Positions 1 through 6,125 of a DNA stretch of 9,118 nucleotides are shown here, piece after piece. This DNA comes from Nitrososphaeraceae archaeon. Its GTDB lineage: Archaea; Thermoproteota; Nitrososphaeria; Nitrososphaerales; Nitrosopumilaceae. Both the position numbers and the translations under genes were made by a program. The stretch covers positions 1 through 9,118 of the forward strand of contig JAICHE010000032.1 of the NCBI GenBank assembly GCA_025922755.1, read 5' to 3'. The notes under the pieces are model-generated. The model made no database searches. It had not been told where the DNA came from and worked only from the letters and a program-made list of their open reading frames with translations. Each line of letters opens with the position of its first letter. The first letter of the stretch is position 1.

Positions 1-689
1 ATATTCCAGGGTCCGGAATGTCCCAGTCCTAAAGCATGACCATTTTCATGAAGAAATACTGTTTCAGCATCCCAACCATTATTCCAATCAAACGAGGTAT
101 TTAGGGCCATATCGGCTTCATCTGTAGAAGTTCCAGTCCAAGTAACCCCAAGAGTGCTTGGGCTATTTAGTTTCATCCAAGCAACGTCATTGTTTCCATC
201 AAATGTCTGAGGTCCTCTACATTCTTGTACTAATGAAGGACATCTACCAGTATCCCCTGCATCTACAAATGAAAAGTTGGATGTAGATACAGAATTCCAA
301 GTGGTATGAGTGTTAGTCAAAGCAGTTCTATCAACCCCATTAGGAGTATTTTTTGGATTATAGTATTGTTCAACAAAATCATTTCCAGGATTTCCGTCGC
401 TAAATTGATCCCATTTTAAACTAATAGTTGAAAATTCATTTGGAGTGAATGGTCTTGCTCCTTGTTGTGCTAGTGCTGCAAGAGCTTTTTGGTTTCTATC
501 TTCATCAGGGTTTACAACCACCAATACATGAACAATAAGATTTTTTCCAGGAACAATTCCCGAAATTCCAACCACTTCAGGTTTTCCATTTGAATCAGAT
601 CCTTGAGCAAATGCCGGAAGTGAATAAGCAATTACGCTAAGTAATAATAATGAACTCATAAATCCTGATAAAATTAATTTTTTTGCCAT
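1..689 (-). CDS. Secreted matrixin-like zinc metalloprotease (partial, C-terminus missing)
   Basis: This gene starts at ATG 689-687 and runs off the left edge, so 229 codons are visible with no stop. The N-terminus is a clear signal peptide: MAKK, a hydrophobic core to about residue 24, and an A-F-A site giving likely cleavage after Ala28. The protein is therefore exported or surface-attached. Near the edge is HENGHALGLGH (H214, E215, H218, G221, H224), the HExxHxxGxxH zinc signature of metzincins such as matrixins: three His ligands with Glu as catalytic base. The Met-turn that normally follows lies outside the window. Two cysteines in the stretch around residues 155-165 could form a disulfide. 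No start further upstream is possible because an in-frame stop lies at 722-720. Substrate is unknown. The fold class is well supported; the exact peptidase family is not. Confidence 0.85.
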   Translation of the reverse strand, partial: MAKKLILSGFMSSLLLLSVIAYSLPAFAQGSDSNGKPEVVGISGIVPGKNLIVHVLVVVNPDEDRNQKALAALAQQGARPFTPNEFSTISLKWDQFSDGNPGNDFVEQYYNPKNTPNGVDRTALTNTHTTWNSVSTSNFSFVDAGDTGRCPSLVQECRGPQTFDGNNDVAWMKLNSPSTLGVTWTGTSTDEADMALNTSFDWNNGWDAETVFLHENGHALGLGHSGPWN

Positions 690-716
690 GTTTCCGACAT
701 ACTCTTTAGAAATTTT

Positions 717-728
717 GATTTAAGCCTT
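717..728 (-). promoter_or_regulatory. Possible TATA box of the metalloprotease gene
   Basis: On the minus strand the sequence reads AAGGCTTAAATC, with a TTAAAT core centred about 31 bp before the ATG at 689. This would give a leaderless or very short-leader transcript. It is a weak match, chosen mainly by distance. Confidence 0.3.
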
Positions 729-799
729 ACTACTTGTAAAATTTAGATATTACAATTACAATTTTGATCAAAAAACCTGTACAAGATTAGAATTTGAAG

Positions 800-808
800 T
801 TTATAATA
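800..808 (+). promoter_or_regulatory. TATA box of ileS
   Basis: TTTATAATA is centred about 28 bp before the ileS ATG at 832. That spacing places archaeal transcription start at or next to the start codon, so the mRNA is probably leaderless. No Shine-Dalgarno sequence precedes the ATG. Confidence 0.6.
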
Positions 809-831
809 GCAGATTCCCAGCAGGATTTAAG

Positions 832-3800
832 ATGGAATTATCCTCAAAATTTGATGCAAAATCAATTGAAAAAAAGGTACAAGAATATACAAAATCCATC
901 AAGTTGGGCAAACTGATTTTTGAATCAGACAAGCCTGAAAACATAAGATTCATCGAGGGTCCGCCCACCATGAATGGCATCCCTCATGCAGGTCATCTCA
1001 GAGGTCGCGTAATCAAAGATCTTTGGTACAGATTCAACACTCTCAAAGGCAAAAAAATTGAGTTCAACGGAGGCTGGGATACTCAAGGATTACCAGTAGA
1101 ATTACAGGTTGAAAAAGATCTAGGAGTGACTGGAGGAAAAACAGAGGCCATCAAAAAATTTGGAGTCGAAAAAATTGTATCAGAGTGCAAAAAGGTTGTA
1201 AAAAAATACAATGAAAAATGGGTTCAAGTAGACGAGATGCTTGGGATGTCATTTAATCATGACAAAGCATATTGGACATACAAAGATGAATTCATAGAAC
1301 GAGAGTGGCAGGTTCTCAAAAAAGCATATGAAAATAAAATCCTAGAAGAGGACTTTACAGTAATTGCGTATTGTCCTAGCTGCCAAACATCACTTAGTCA
1401 TGCAGAAGTAAATCAAGGGTATGAGGAAGTAAAAGACCCATCATTATACTACAAGGTAAAACTCGCAGAAGAAGATGCATACCTCATAGTTTGGACTACA
1501 ATGCCATTCACACTAGTTACCGATGCGATGGTGGGATTACATCCAGAAGAAGAATATACTTATGTTAAAGTTGAAAATGAAACTTGGGTCGTTGGAAAAA
1601 CAAGACTTGAAGAATTTATGACAGAAGTAAAAATTGAAGAGTATAAAATTGAAAAAACTGTAAAAGGTTCAGAGTTTGAAGGAAAAAAGTACATCCATCC
1701 ACTTTTAGATAAAATTCCACAATTAGCCGAATGCGCAAAGCAAGATAATTTCCATGTTGCAGTTTCAGAAAACTTTGTTGATGCAACAACAGGGAGCGGT
1801 CTTGTTCATCTTTCACCGGCAAATGGTGAAGAAGACATCAAGATTGCAAATAAACGTGGAGTCAAAGTTTTTAGTCCAATTGATGATGAGGTAAAGTTTA
1901 CATCAGATGCGGGTCAATATCAAGGACTCTTTGTTAGAGACGCAGATAGAACAATTGTGGAGGACCTCAAAGAGCGTAATGCACTGGTACGAATTGGAAA
2001 GATAAAACACAAGTATCCTCTTTGTTGGAGATCACACCATCCAATTGTATGGCTTGCAAGAAAAGGGTGGTTTTACAAACTAGATAGACTAGATAACAAG
2101 GCAATTGATGCAGCTGAATCAGTAGAGTATTTCTTTGATCAGCCAAAAAACAGATTCTTAGGAATTGTCAAGGAAAGACATCCATGGTGCATATCCAGAG
2201 AACGAATTTGGGGATGTCCATTACCTGTTTGGGATTGCGCTGATTGTAGTGAGAAAAATTGGTTTTTCTCACGTCAGGAGATTATTGATTCATCTGTTAA
2301 CCTTCCTGATGGAGAGAATTTTGAGTTACACCGGCCATGGATTGACAACATTACAATAAAGTGCAAAAAATGCTCCAGCACCAATACAAAACGAGAAGAG
2401 TATGTTTTAGATACTTGGCACAATAGTGGTTCAGCTCCATATTCATCATTAACTGATGAAGAATACAAAAACGAGATTCCAGCCCCTTTCTTTACTGAAG
2501 GGATTGATCAAACAAGAGGTTGGGCATATACACTTTTGATTGAAAATGTCATTCTAAACAATGGACCAACTCCACCTTACAAATCATTTTTGTTTCAAGG
2601 GCATGTGCTTGATGAAAAAGGTGGCAAGATGAGCAAAAGCACTGGAAATGTAATTGAAGGGCAAGAATTGCTCCAAAAATACCCAGTTGACTTGGTAAGA
2701 TTTTATTTTATTTGGAAGGCAAGTCCAATTGAGCCACTAAGCTTTAGCACAGAAGAGTTAATGTCAAGACCATACCAGGTAATCAACACACTATACAACC
2801 TTCATCTTTACTTTAAACAAAACAGCGAGTATGACAATTATGATTCATCAAATACCATCCTATGGGCAAAAGAAAATCAATTATTCTCATCACCTGACAT
2901 TTGGTTATTATCAAAACTGCAAAAATTAATCAAAACAATTACAGAAAAAAATGATACTTGCAAGTATCATGAAGCTGCAAAGGCAATAGATGATTACATT
3001 ATCAACAATTTGAGCCAGATTTACATCCCAATTACTCGAGGAGAGTTGTGGGATGAAGACGAGTCAAAAAAGAATCGGCGATTGGCAATATACGCAGTAC
3101 TAAAAGAGGTTCTAAAGACACTAGATATTTTGATTCAGCCTTTATGTCCATTTACAAGTGAGTATCTTTACCAGACAGTTTTTGATGGAAAGAAAACAAT
3201 CCTGCTTGATTCTTGGCCAAAATACCAAGAATCTTTAGTCAATGAGGAAATTGAAGAATCCTTTGATATTCTAAAAGAAGTCGTATCTGTTTCAGCAGCT
3301 GCAAGAATGAAAGGAAAACTTAAAAGAAGATGGCCATTAAATGAGGCAAAAATTTGTGTCTCTAAAGGACAAAAGAAAAAACTAGAATCACTATCAGAAC
3401 TGCTAACTGCGCAACTCAATGTTGAAAAATTCACAATTGTAGAGGCTGAAAAACAATCAGGACTGGAGCAATTAACAGAATTACAGCAACTGAATCTTCC
3501 ATTAAAGCCAATTGTAGAATTGGAAAGAAAAAGAATTGGACCCAAAGCAAAACAGCACATGGGAAAACTTGTTGCAAAGTTTGCAGAAACTGATCCACAA
3601 GACATTACATCATCTTTGCAAGAATTAAATTCATTTACTTTTGATGTTGACGGAGAGAAAATAAAGCTAGATTCAGAAGACTTCCTAGTTGACTTTGATG
3701 CTGCAGAAAACTATGCCGTATCAAAAAGAGACCAACATGTTGTCTTTATCTCGACTTCAAGAAACAAGGAGATGATGGCAAGAGGTCTAGTAAAAGATGT

Positions 3801-4029
3801 TGCAAGACGAATCCAAACACTAAGAAAAGAAAGAGGATACAATCCAACCGATATTCTCAATGTTGCATCAATTTTAGATCTTGATGAAGAGTCACTTGAA
3901 ATGATAAAAGAAAAATCGGAAGACTTGGCATTTTTGGTTCGAGTAAAGGCAGTAAACTTTGAGCAAACATGCCAAGAGTACAAGGACGATGATATTGATG
4001 GGCAAAAAATCCGAATATCTGTAGAATAG
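832..4029 (+). CDS. ileS: Isoleucine--tRNA ligase, archaeal/eukaryal type
   Basis: This cytoplasmic class I aminoacyl-tRNA synthetase charges tRNA(Ile) with isoleucine using ATP. The 1065 residues are full length for the family. PPTMNGIPHAGH carries the HIGH motif (H52-A-G-H55). GWDTQGLPVE (81-90) is the IleRS-type signature, which separates it from ValRS and LeuRS. The inserted editing domain (about 190-400) includes WTTMPFT (221-227) and TTGSGLVHLSPANGEED (319-335). Cys pairs C181/C184, C469/C472 and C511/C514 look like zinc knuckles. KMSKS is at 599-603. The anticodon-binding domain spans roughly 690-850. The C-terminal part has RIGPKAKQ (from 901) and RRIQTLRKERG (from 992), typical of the archaeal/eukaryal IleRS group. 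The start at 832 fits the TATA box at 800-808. One oddity is Gln85, where many IleRS proteins have His. Confidence 0.97.
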   Translation: MELSSKFDAKSIEKKVQEYTKSIKLGKLIFESDKPENIRFIEGPPTMNGIPHAGHLRGRVIKDLWYRFNTLKGKKIEFNGGWDTQGLPVELQVEKDLGVTGGKTEAIKKFGVEKIVSECKKVVKKYNEKWVQVDEMLGMSFNHDKAYWTYKDEFIEREWQVLKKAYENKILEEDFTVIAYCPSCQTSLSHAEVNQGYEEVKDPSLYYKVKLAEEDAYLIVWTTMPFTLVTDAMVGLHPEEEYTYVKVENETWVVGKTRLEEFMTEVKIEEYKIEKTVKGSEFEGKKYIHPLLDKIPQLAECAKQDNFHVAVSENFVDATTGSGLVHLSPANGEEDIKIANKRGVKVFSPIDDEVKFTSDAGQYQGLFVRDADRTIVEDLKERNALVRIGKIKHKYPLCWRSHHPIVWLARKGWFYKLDRLDNKAIDAAESVEYFFDQPKNRFLGIVKERHPWCISRERIWGCPLPVWDCADCSEKNWFFSRQEIIDSSVNLPDGENFELHRPWIDNITIKCKKCSSTNTKREEYVLDTWHNSGSAPYSSLTDEEYKNEIPAPFFTEGIDQTRGWAYTLLIENVILNNGPTPPYKSFLFQGHVLDEKGGKMSKSTGNVIEGQELLQKYPVDLVRFYFIWKASPIEPLSFSTEELMSRPYQVINTLYNLHLYFKQNSEYDNYDSSNTILWAKENQLFSSPDIWLLSKLQKLIKTITEKNDTCKYHEAAKAIDDYIINNLSQIYIPITRGELWDEDESKKNRRLAIYAVLKEVLKTLDILIQPLCPFTSEYLYQTVFDGKKTILLDSWPKYQESLVNEEIEESFDILKEVVSVSAAARMKGKLKRRWPLNEAKICVSKGQKKKLESLSELLTAQLNVEKFTIVEAEKQSGLEQLTELQQLNLPLKPIVELERKRIGPKAKQHMGKLVAKFAETDPQDITSSLQELNSFTFDVDGEKIKLDSEDFLVDFDAAENYAVSKRDQHVVFISTSRNKEMMARGLVKDVARRIQTLRKERGYNPTDILNVASILDLDEESLEMIKEKSEDLAFLVRVKAVNFEQTCQEYKDDDIDGQKIRISVE

Positions 4030-4061
4030 AATGGATCCAAAATCTTGCAGTGCAGACTCAC

Positions 4062-4066
4062 TTTTT
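4062..4066 (+). terminator. T-run after ileS
   Basis: A run of five T lies 33 bp after the ileS stop. Archaeal RNA polymerase can stop at short oligo-T, so this may end ileS transcription. It also overlaps the TATA-like box at 4063-4071, so either role is possible. Confidence 0.3.
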
Positions 4067-4071
4067 AAATA
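4063..4071 (+). promoter_or_regulatory. TATA box before the structured element
   Basis: TTTTAAATA closely resembles the archaeal TATA consensus. Its centre, near 4067, predicts transcription start around 4093-4096, exactly where the left arm of the inverted repeat (4096) begins. No start codon lies near there, which suggests a non-coding transcript. Confidence 0.4.
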
Positions 4072-4092
4072 AAAATTCAATTGAGAATTTTT
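4071..4092 (+). repeat. Perfect 8-bp inverted repeat (hairpin)
   Basis: AAAAATTC (4071-4078) and GAATTTTT (4085-4092) are perfect reverse complements around the 6-nt loop AATTGA. The hairpin ends in a T-run and lies 42 bp after ileS. It could help end ileS transcription, or be a DNA site between the TATA-like box and the larger inverted repeat. A/T-rich DNA produces such hairpins fairly easily. Confidence 0.45.
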
Positions 4093-4095
4093 CAT

Positions 4096-4169
4096 ATATC
4101 GCTCCAGAGAAGAAATAGCGCCAATGTCCCCGCAAGAGCTATTTTCCCGAAACTTCTCTGGAGAGATAT
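4096..4169 (+). ncRNA. Putative structured RNA / bulged inverted repeat, family unknown
   Basis: The outer arms ATATCGCTCCAGAGAAG (4096-4112) and CTTCTCTGGAGAGATAT (4153-4169) pair at 16 of 17 positions; the only mismatch is G4101-A4164. Stacked directly inside is AAATAGC (4113-4119) with GCTATTT (4138-4144), seven perfect pairs. The right side has an 8-nt bulge (TCCCGAAA, 4145-4152), and the C-rich apical loop is 18 nt (4120-4137). The repeat is conspicuously more GC-rich than its surroundings. A TATA-like box lies about 28 bp before it, so a small RNA of about 75-80 nt is a reasonable reading. It is not a tRNA (no T-loop) and has no C/D boxes. It should not be a leader of the DPSL gene, whose own TATA box lies downstream. 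Alternatives are a DNA-binding palindrome, a processed 3' end of the ileS mRNA, or a tiny MITE-like repeat. Orientation is inferred from the TATA box. Confidence 0.45.
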
Positions 4170-4199
4170 TCTAAACATATGGAATGAAAATTGTAATGT

Positions 4200-4207
4200 T
4201 TTTATGA
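4200..4207 (+). promoter_or_regulatory. TATA box of the DPSL ferritin gene
   Basis: TTTTATGA is centred about 26 bp before the ATG at 4230, predicting a leaderless mRNA. The structured element at 4096-4169 therefore lies upstream of this promoter, not inside the transcript. Confidence 0.5.
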
Positions 4208-4229
4208 AACTCTTACATCAGGACCAAAC

Positions 4230-4811
4230 ATGTCAGACTCAAAACACCACGTTGTAGGAGTAGAGTTTCTAAAACAAAATGGTCTTGATGTAGATGAGTT
4301 AATCAAAGAATTGGTGATTAACGCATCAGTAGAGTTTGTAGCCTATTACTACTTTACAAACCTCAGGTCTTTCTGCACAGGAATGGAAGGCGAGGGAATC
4401 AAAGGAGTAATTGAGGATGCAAGACTAGAAGACCTCAGCCATTTTGAGTCATGTATTGACAGAATTTTCCAGTTAGGCGGAGAATTTCCAAAAGACATTG
4501 TTGACTTTTGTCACAAAGCAGGAGCAGAATTTCTGCAATCAGATAGAAGTACAACATTAAATGAAATTCTTGAAAAATGCCTCAAGGCAGAGCAAGGCGC
4601 CATCATAAACTGGAATAAAATCTGCAAGATGACCCATGGAAAAGATCCTATGACATATGAAATTGCAGCAGACATTCTAGCTGAAGAAATTGAGCACGAA
4701 TCCTGGTTCTTAGAGTTACTTGATGGCAGACCATCAGGACACATGAGAAGAAAATACTCTGGTGAAAGACCACACACTGGAAAGCACTCCAGAGCATTGG
4801 GAAATCTATAA
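4230..4811 (+). CDS. Dps-like (DPSL) ferritin-family protein
   Basis: This 193-residue cytoplasmic protein of the ferritin-like superfamily has the length of archaeal DPSL proteins. These form hollow 12-subunit shells that use peroxide to oxidise and store iron and protect DNA. The four-helix di-iron pattern is visible: E35 in helix 1, E67-D68-L-S-H71 in helix 2, E121 in helix 3 and E153-I-E-H156 in helix 4. The segment around HFESCIDRIFQLGGE (71-85) and the tail from GRPSGHMRRKYSGE onward also match this family. The two cysteines I recall as typical of thermophilic DPSL (thioferritin) seem to be replaced by A99 and G123, although five other cysteines (C49, C75, C94, C117, C132) are present. 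Regulation by metal or oxidative stress is likely for the family, but no operator is recognised here. The family call is firm; iron storage is inferred. Confidence 0.88.
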   Translation: MSDSKHHVVGVEFLKQNGLDVDELIKELVINASVEFVAYYYFTNLRSFCTGMEGEGIKGVIEDARLEDLSHFESCIDRIFQLGGEFPKDIVDFCHKAGAEFLQSDRSTTLNEILEKCLKAEQGAIINWNKICKMTHGKDPMTYEIAADILAEEIEHESWFLELLDGRPSGHMRRKYSGERPHTGKHSRALGNL

Positions 4812-4815
4812 CCCA

Positions 4816-4830
4816 TTTTCTTTTATTTTT
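4816..4830 (+). terminator. T-rich terminator of the DPSL gene
   Basis: TTTTCTTTTATTTTT begins five bases after the stop codon and has only two interruptions, typical of archaeal oligo-T termination. It faces the convergent gene that ends at 4965. Confidence 0.55.
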
Positions 4831-4947
4831 GTAAATTTATTTAATAGAATACAGAATCCGTTTTAAATAAAAACATCGAAATTTTTTGAATTTTATTTTT
4901 AGTAATCTTGTATAAGATAATGAAATTTATTTAAAGGATAAAATTTG

Positions 4948-4962
4948 AAAAATAAGAAAAAA
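4948..4962 (-). terminator. T-rich terminator of the convergent small gene
   Basis: Read on the minus strand, the DNA just past the stop codon at 4965 is TTTTTTCTTATTTTT. A terminator placed this way supports the minus-strand reading frame being a transcribed gene. Confidence 0.45.
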
Positions 4963-4964
4963 GG

Positions 4965-5240
4965 TTAGAGCCTAACCCTGTCGGTACCTCTTCTAGTTGT
5001 TATGTAATGCCCTTTAATGTTGACAGTTTTCGATTTTTTCATCTTTGATAACTTAATCATTGATGTACCTTTTGCACTCATTATCATCAAATCACCTGCT
5101 AGCTTTAGTCTTTCTGCCTGATATTGTTTGAATTCCTCGCCTTGCCAATTTGCCTTTTTCAACGGTGTTTCAATAACTTTGGTACCTTTATTGATACTTT
5201 GTCTTATGATTATAGTATCTCGAAAATCTATTCCTATCAT
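4965..5240 (-). CDS. Uncharacterised small basic protein
   Basis: I do not recognise this protein. Read from ATG 5240 it has 91 residues, starting MIGIDFRDT. ATG 5249 would add three residues, but 5240 fits a TATA-like box at 5259-5271 better for a leaderless mRNA. The protein is strongly basic, with many Lys/Arg and a C-terminus ending RRGTDRVRL. It has no signal peptide or membrane segment. An N-terminal alternation of Ile and charged residues suggests a beta-hairpin, and residues 33-55 are probably helical. Codon use resembles its neighbours, it is convergent with the DPSL gene, and a T-rich terminator follows it, so I think it is real. A basic protein of this size could bind nucleic acid, but no domain shows that. 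Confidence 0.55.
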   Translation of the reverse strand: MIGIDFRDTIIIRQSINKGTKVIETPLKKANWQGEEFKQYQAERLKLAGDLMIMSAKGTSMIKLSKMKKSKTVNIKGHYITTRRGTDRVRL

Positions 5241-5249
5241 TATATTCAT

Positions 5250-5315
5250 ATGTCCATACTTTATGATAAGGATGGTTCTAGATTTGCGGGATGCCTTGAA
5301 AAATTAACTGATTAA
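5250..5315 (+). pseudogene. Possible relic of a DUF6659-like gene
   Basis: This 21-codon frame encodes a peptide containing ILYDKDGSRFAGCLEKL before a stop. It resembles the N-terminus of the protein at 5509-5904 (EILDDPEVRFAGLLDEF), sharing I-L, an Asp, R-F-A-G, L and an acidic residue. Nothing after the stop continues the family. It may be the remnant of a duplicated copy, and it lies within the upstream region of the minus-strand gene. The match is short and could be chance. Confidence 0.25.
5259..5271 (-). promoter_or_regulatory. TATA box of the small basic protein gene
   Basis: The minus strand reads CCTTATCATAAAG, centred about 25 bp before ATG 5240. This supports 5240 over the ATG at 5249, which would lie only about 16 bp away. 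Confidence 0.4.
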
Positions 5316-5476
5316 TTATTACATATTACACTACCTAGTTCGAGTATTTTTTACGATACTAGAGATACAATTTTGAGAATGATTCAAAATCATAGTAAAG
5401 ATTACTTAATGTTTACCAGTTTATCTACAAAGTAAAAATGGAATCTAGTTAAATGACCAAAACAAAAAATCAAACG

Positions 5477-5486
5477 TTGATAAAAA
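5477..5486 (+). promoter_or_regulatory. TATA box of the DUF6659-like gene
   Basis: TTGATAAAAA is centred about 27 bp before the ATG at 5509, the spacing expected for a leaderless archaeal transcript. Confidence 0.5.
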
Positions 5487-5508
5487 CAGACATTACAACT
5501 ATAGCGTT

Positions 5509-5904
5509 ATGAAAGAGAAAAAATTTGATGTTCAGGAATATGAGCGCAAATGCAAAGAAATCCTTGACGATCCTGAAGTAAGATTTGCAGGATTATTGGA
5601 TGAATTTGGCTCACTTTTAGCAGGAGGCTATAATCAAGGAACTAGTCCAAGATTAACAAAAGAACAACATCAATCTGTTTGTGAGGAGTTGGCCTCTAGA
5701 GTGGCAAAGAGGAAGAAATTTGATACAGAATTGGGTCGTGTAAAATATTCTGCCTCGCGAAGGGAGCATGTAGTAATAATGAGTTTTCCAGTTTATGAAA
5801 AAGTAATCATGATTGTAGCTGAACCCAATGTCAACATAGATAGATTATCCTTTAAGATTATCAGTAAACTTGGAAAGCAATGGGCAGATTTTGTTGGAAG
5901 ATAG
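5509..5904 (+). CDS. DUF6659-like thaumarchaeal protein of unknown function
   Basis: This 131-residue soluble protein has no signal peptide or transmembrane helix. It resembles a family abundant in ammonia-oxidising archaea that I recall as DUF6659; the family name is from memory. Recognisable parts are an N-terminal helix (about 7-20), the VRFAGLLDEFGSLLAGG stretch (24-40), a central helix ending in a basic patch (RVAKRKK, 64-70), and two hydrophobic strands, HVVIMSFP (87-94) and KVIMIVAEPN (98-107). The strand-turn-strand with a Gly-Gly turn recalls Roadblock/LC7-type folds, but that is speculation. Function is unknown. The start agrees with the TATA box at 5477-5486. A short frame encoding a similar N-terminus lies at 5250-5315. 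Confidence 0.85.
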   Translation: MKEKKFDVQEYERKCKEILDDPEVRFAGLLDEFGSLLAGGYNQGTSPRLTKEQHQSVCEELASRVAKRKKFDTELGRVKYSASRREHVVIMSFPVYEKVIMIVAEPNVNIDRLSFKIISKLGKQWADFVGR

Positions 5905-5934
5905 CAATGGCATTTCACAATTTTTCCTAGGATC

Positions 5935-6090
5935 ATGAATTCGTCTGAAAAAGGAGGATCATTACACAGTTTTCTAAGTTCATCGATAGTATGCTTATTT
6001 GGAATTTACTACTTGATATCAAAAAAGAATATTGAAAAATTTGTGAAATTCAGGTTTGGCTATTCCAAATCTCATCCTTTTTCAAATTAA
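5935..6090 (+). CDS. Possible 51-residue single-pass membrane protein
   Basis: ATG 5935 opens a 51-codon frame ending at TAA 6088-6090. Residues 13-29 (FLSSSIVCLFGIYYLIS) form a plausible transmembrane helix. A basic stretch follows (KKNIEKFVKFRFGYSK), fitting an N-out/C-in topology by the positive-inside rule. It begins 30 bp after the DUF6659-like gene and would be co-transcribed with it, since no convincing TATA box lies 25-30 bp upstream. There is no Shine-Dalgarno sequence before the ATG. I do not recognise the protein. Without conservation data it could also be a chance frame in the 221-bp gap. Confidence 0.3.
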   Translation: MNSSEKGGSLHSFLSSSIVCLFGIYYLISKKNIEKFVKFRFGYSKSHPFSN

Positions 6091-6098
6091 CAAACTGA

Positions 6099-6104
6099 TT
6101 TAAG
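6099..6104 (+). promoter_or_regulatory. TATA-like box of the cysteine hydrolase gene
   Basis: TTTAAG is centred about 24 bp before the ATG at 6126. The short spacing and the G make it a moderate match. Confidence 0.35.
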
Positions 6105-6125
6105 CCACAAGACTATGAATCATCA

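Noticed and set aside
3168..3605. 145-codon minus-strand frame inside ileS
   Set aside because: It is antisense to a firmly identified gene, Ser/Phe-rich as expected of a shadow frame, and resembles no protein I know. The same applies to 3711-4061, 3892-4095, 2274-2468 and 1616-1822.
4096..4169. Riboswitch in the DPSL mRNA leader
   Set aside because: The DPSL gene has its own TATA box at 4200-4207 next to its start codon, so the element should lie outside that transcript. It also matches no riboswitch class I know.
4859..4872. TATA-like GTTTTAAATAAAAA in the gap between the DPSL gene and the convergent gene
   Set aside because: The whole gap is A/T-rich, and no coding frame or structured sequence begins about 27 bp downstream, so a promoter is not supported.
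5124..5249. Plus-strand frame overlapping the small basic protein gene
   Set aside because: This part is antisense to the better-supported minus-strand frame and has an aromatic-rich, non-coding-like composition. Only its tail (5250-5315) is kept, as a possible relic.
5343..5393. Small hairpins AGTAT/ATACT (5343-5360), ATTTTGA/TCAAAAT (5370-5390) and ATGATT/AATCAT (5379-5393)
   Set aside because: Stems of only 5-7 bp in A/T-rich DNA, with alternative pairings that exclude each other and no promoter linkage. Otherwise I see nothing in the 5316-5476 gap.
5953..5957. Perfect GGAGG Shine-Dalgarno-like sequence
   Set aside because: No ATG, GTG or TTG lies 5-12 bases downstream, so it does not define a gene start; it falls within Gly codons of the possible 51-residue frame.
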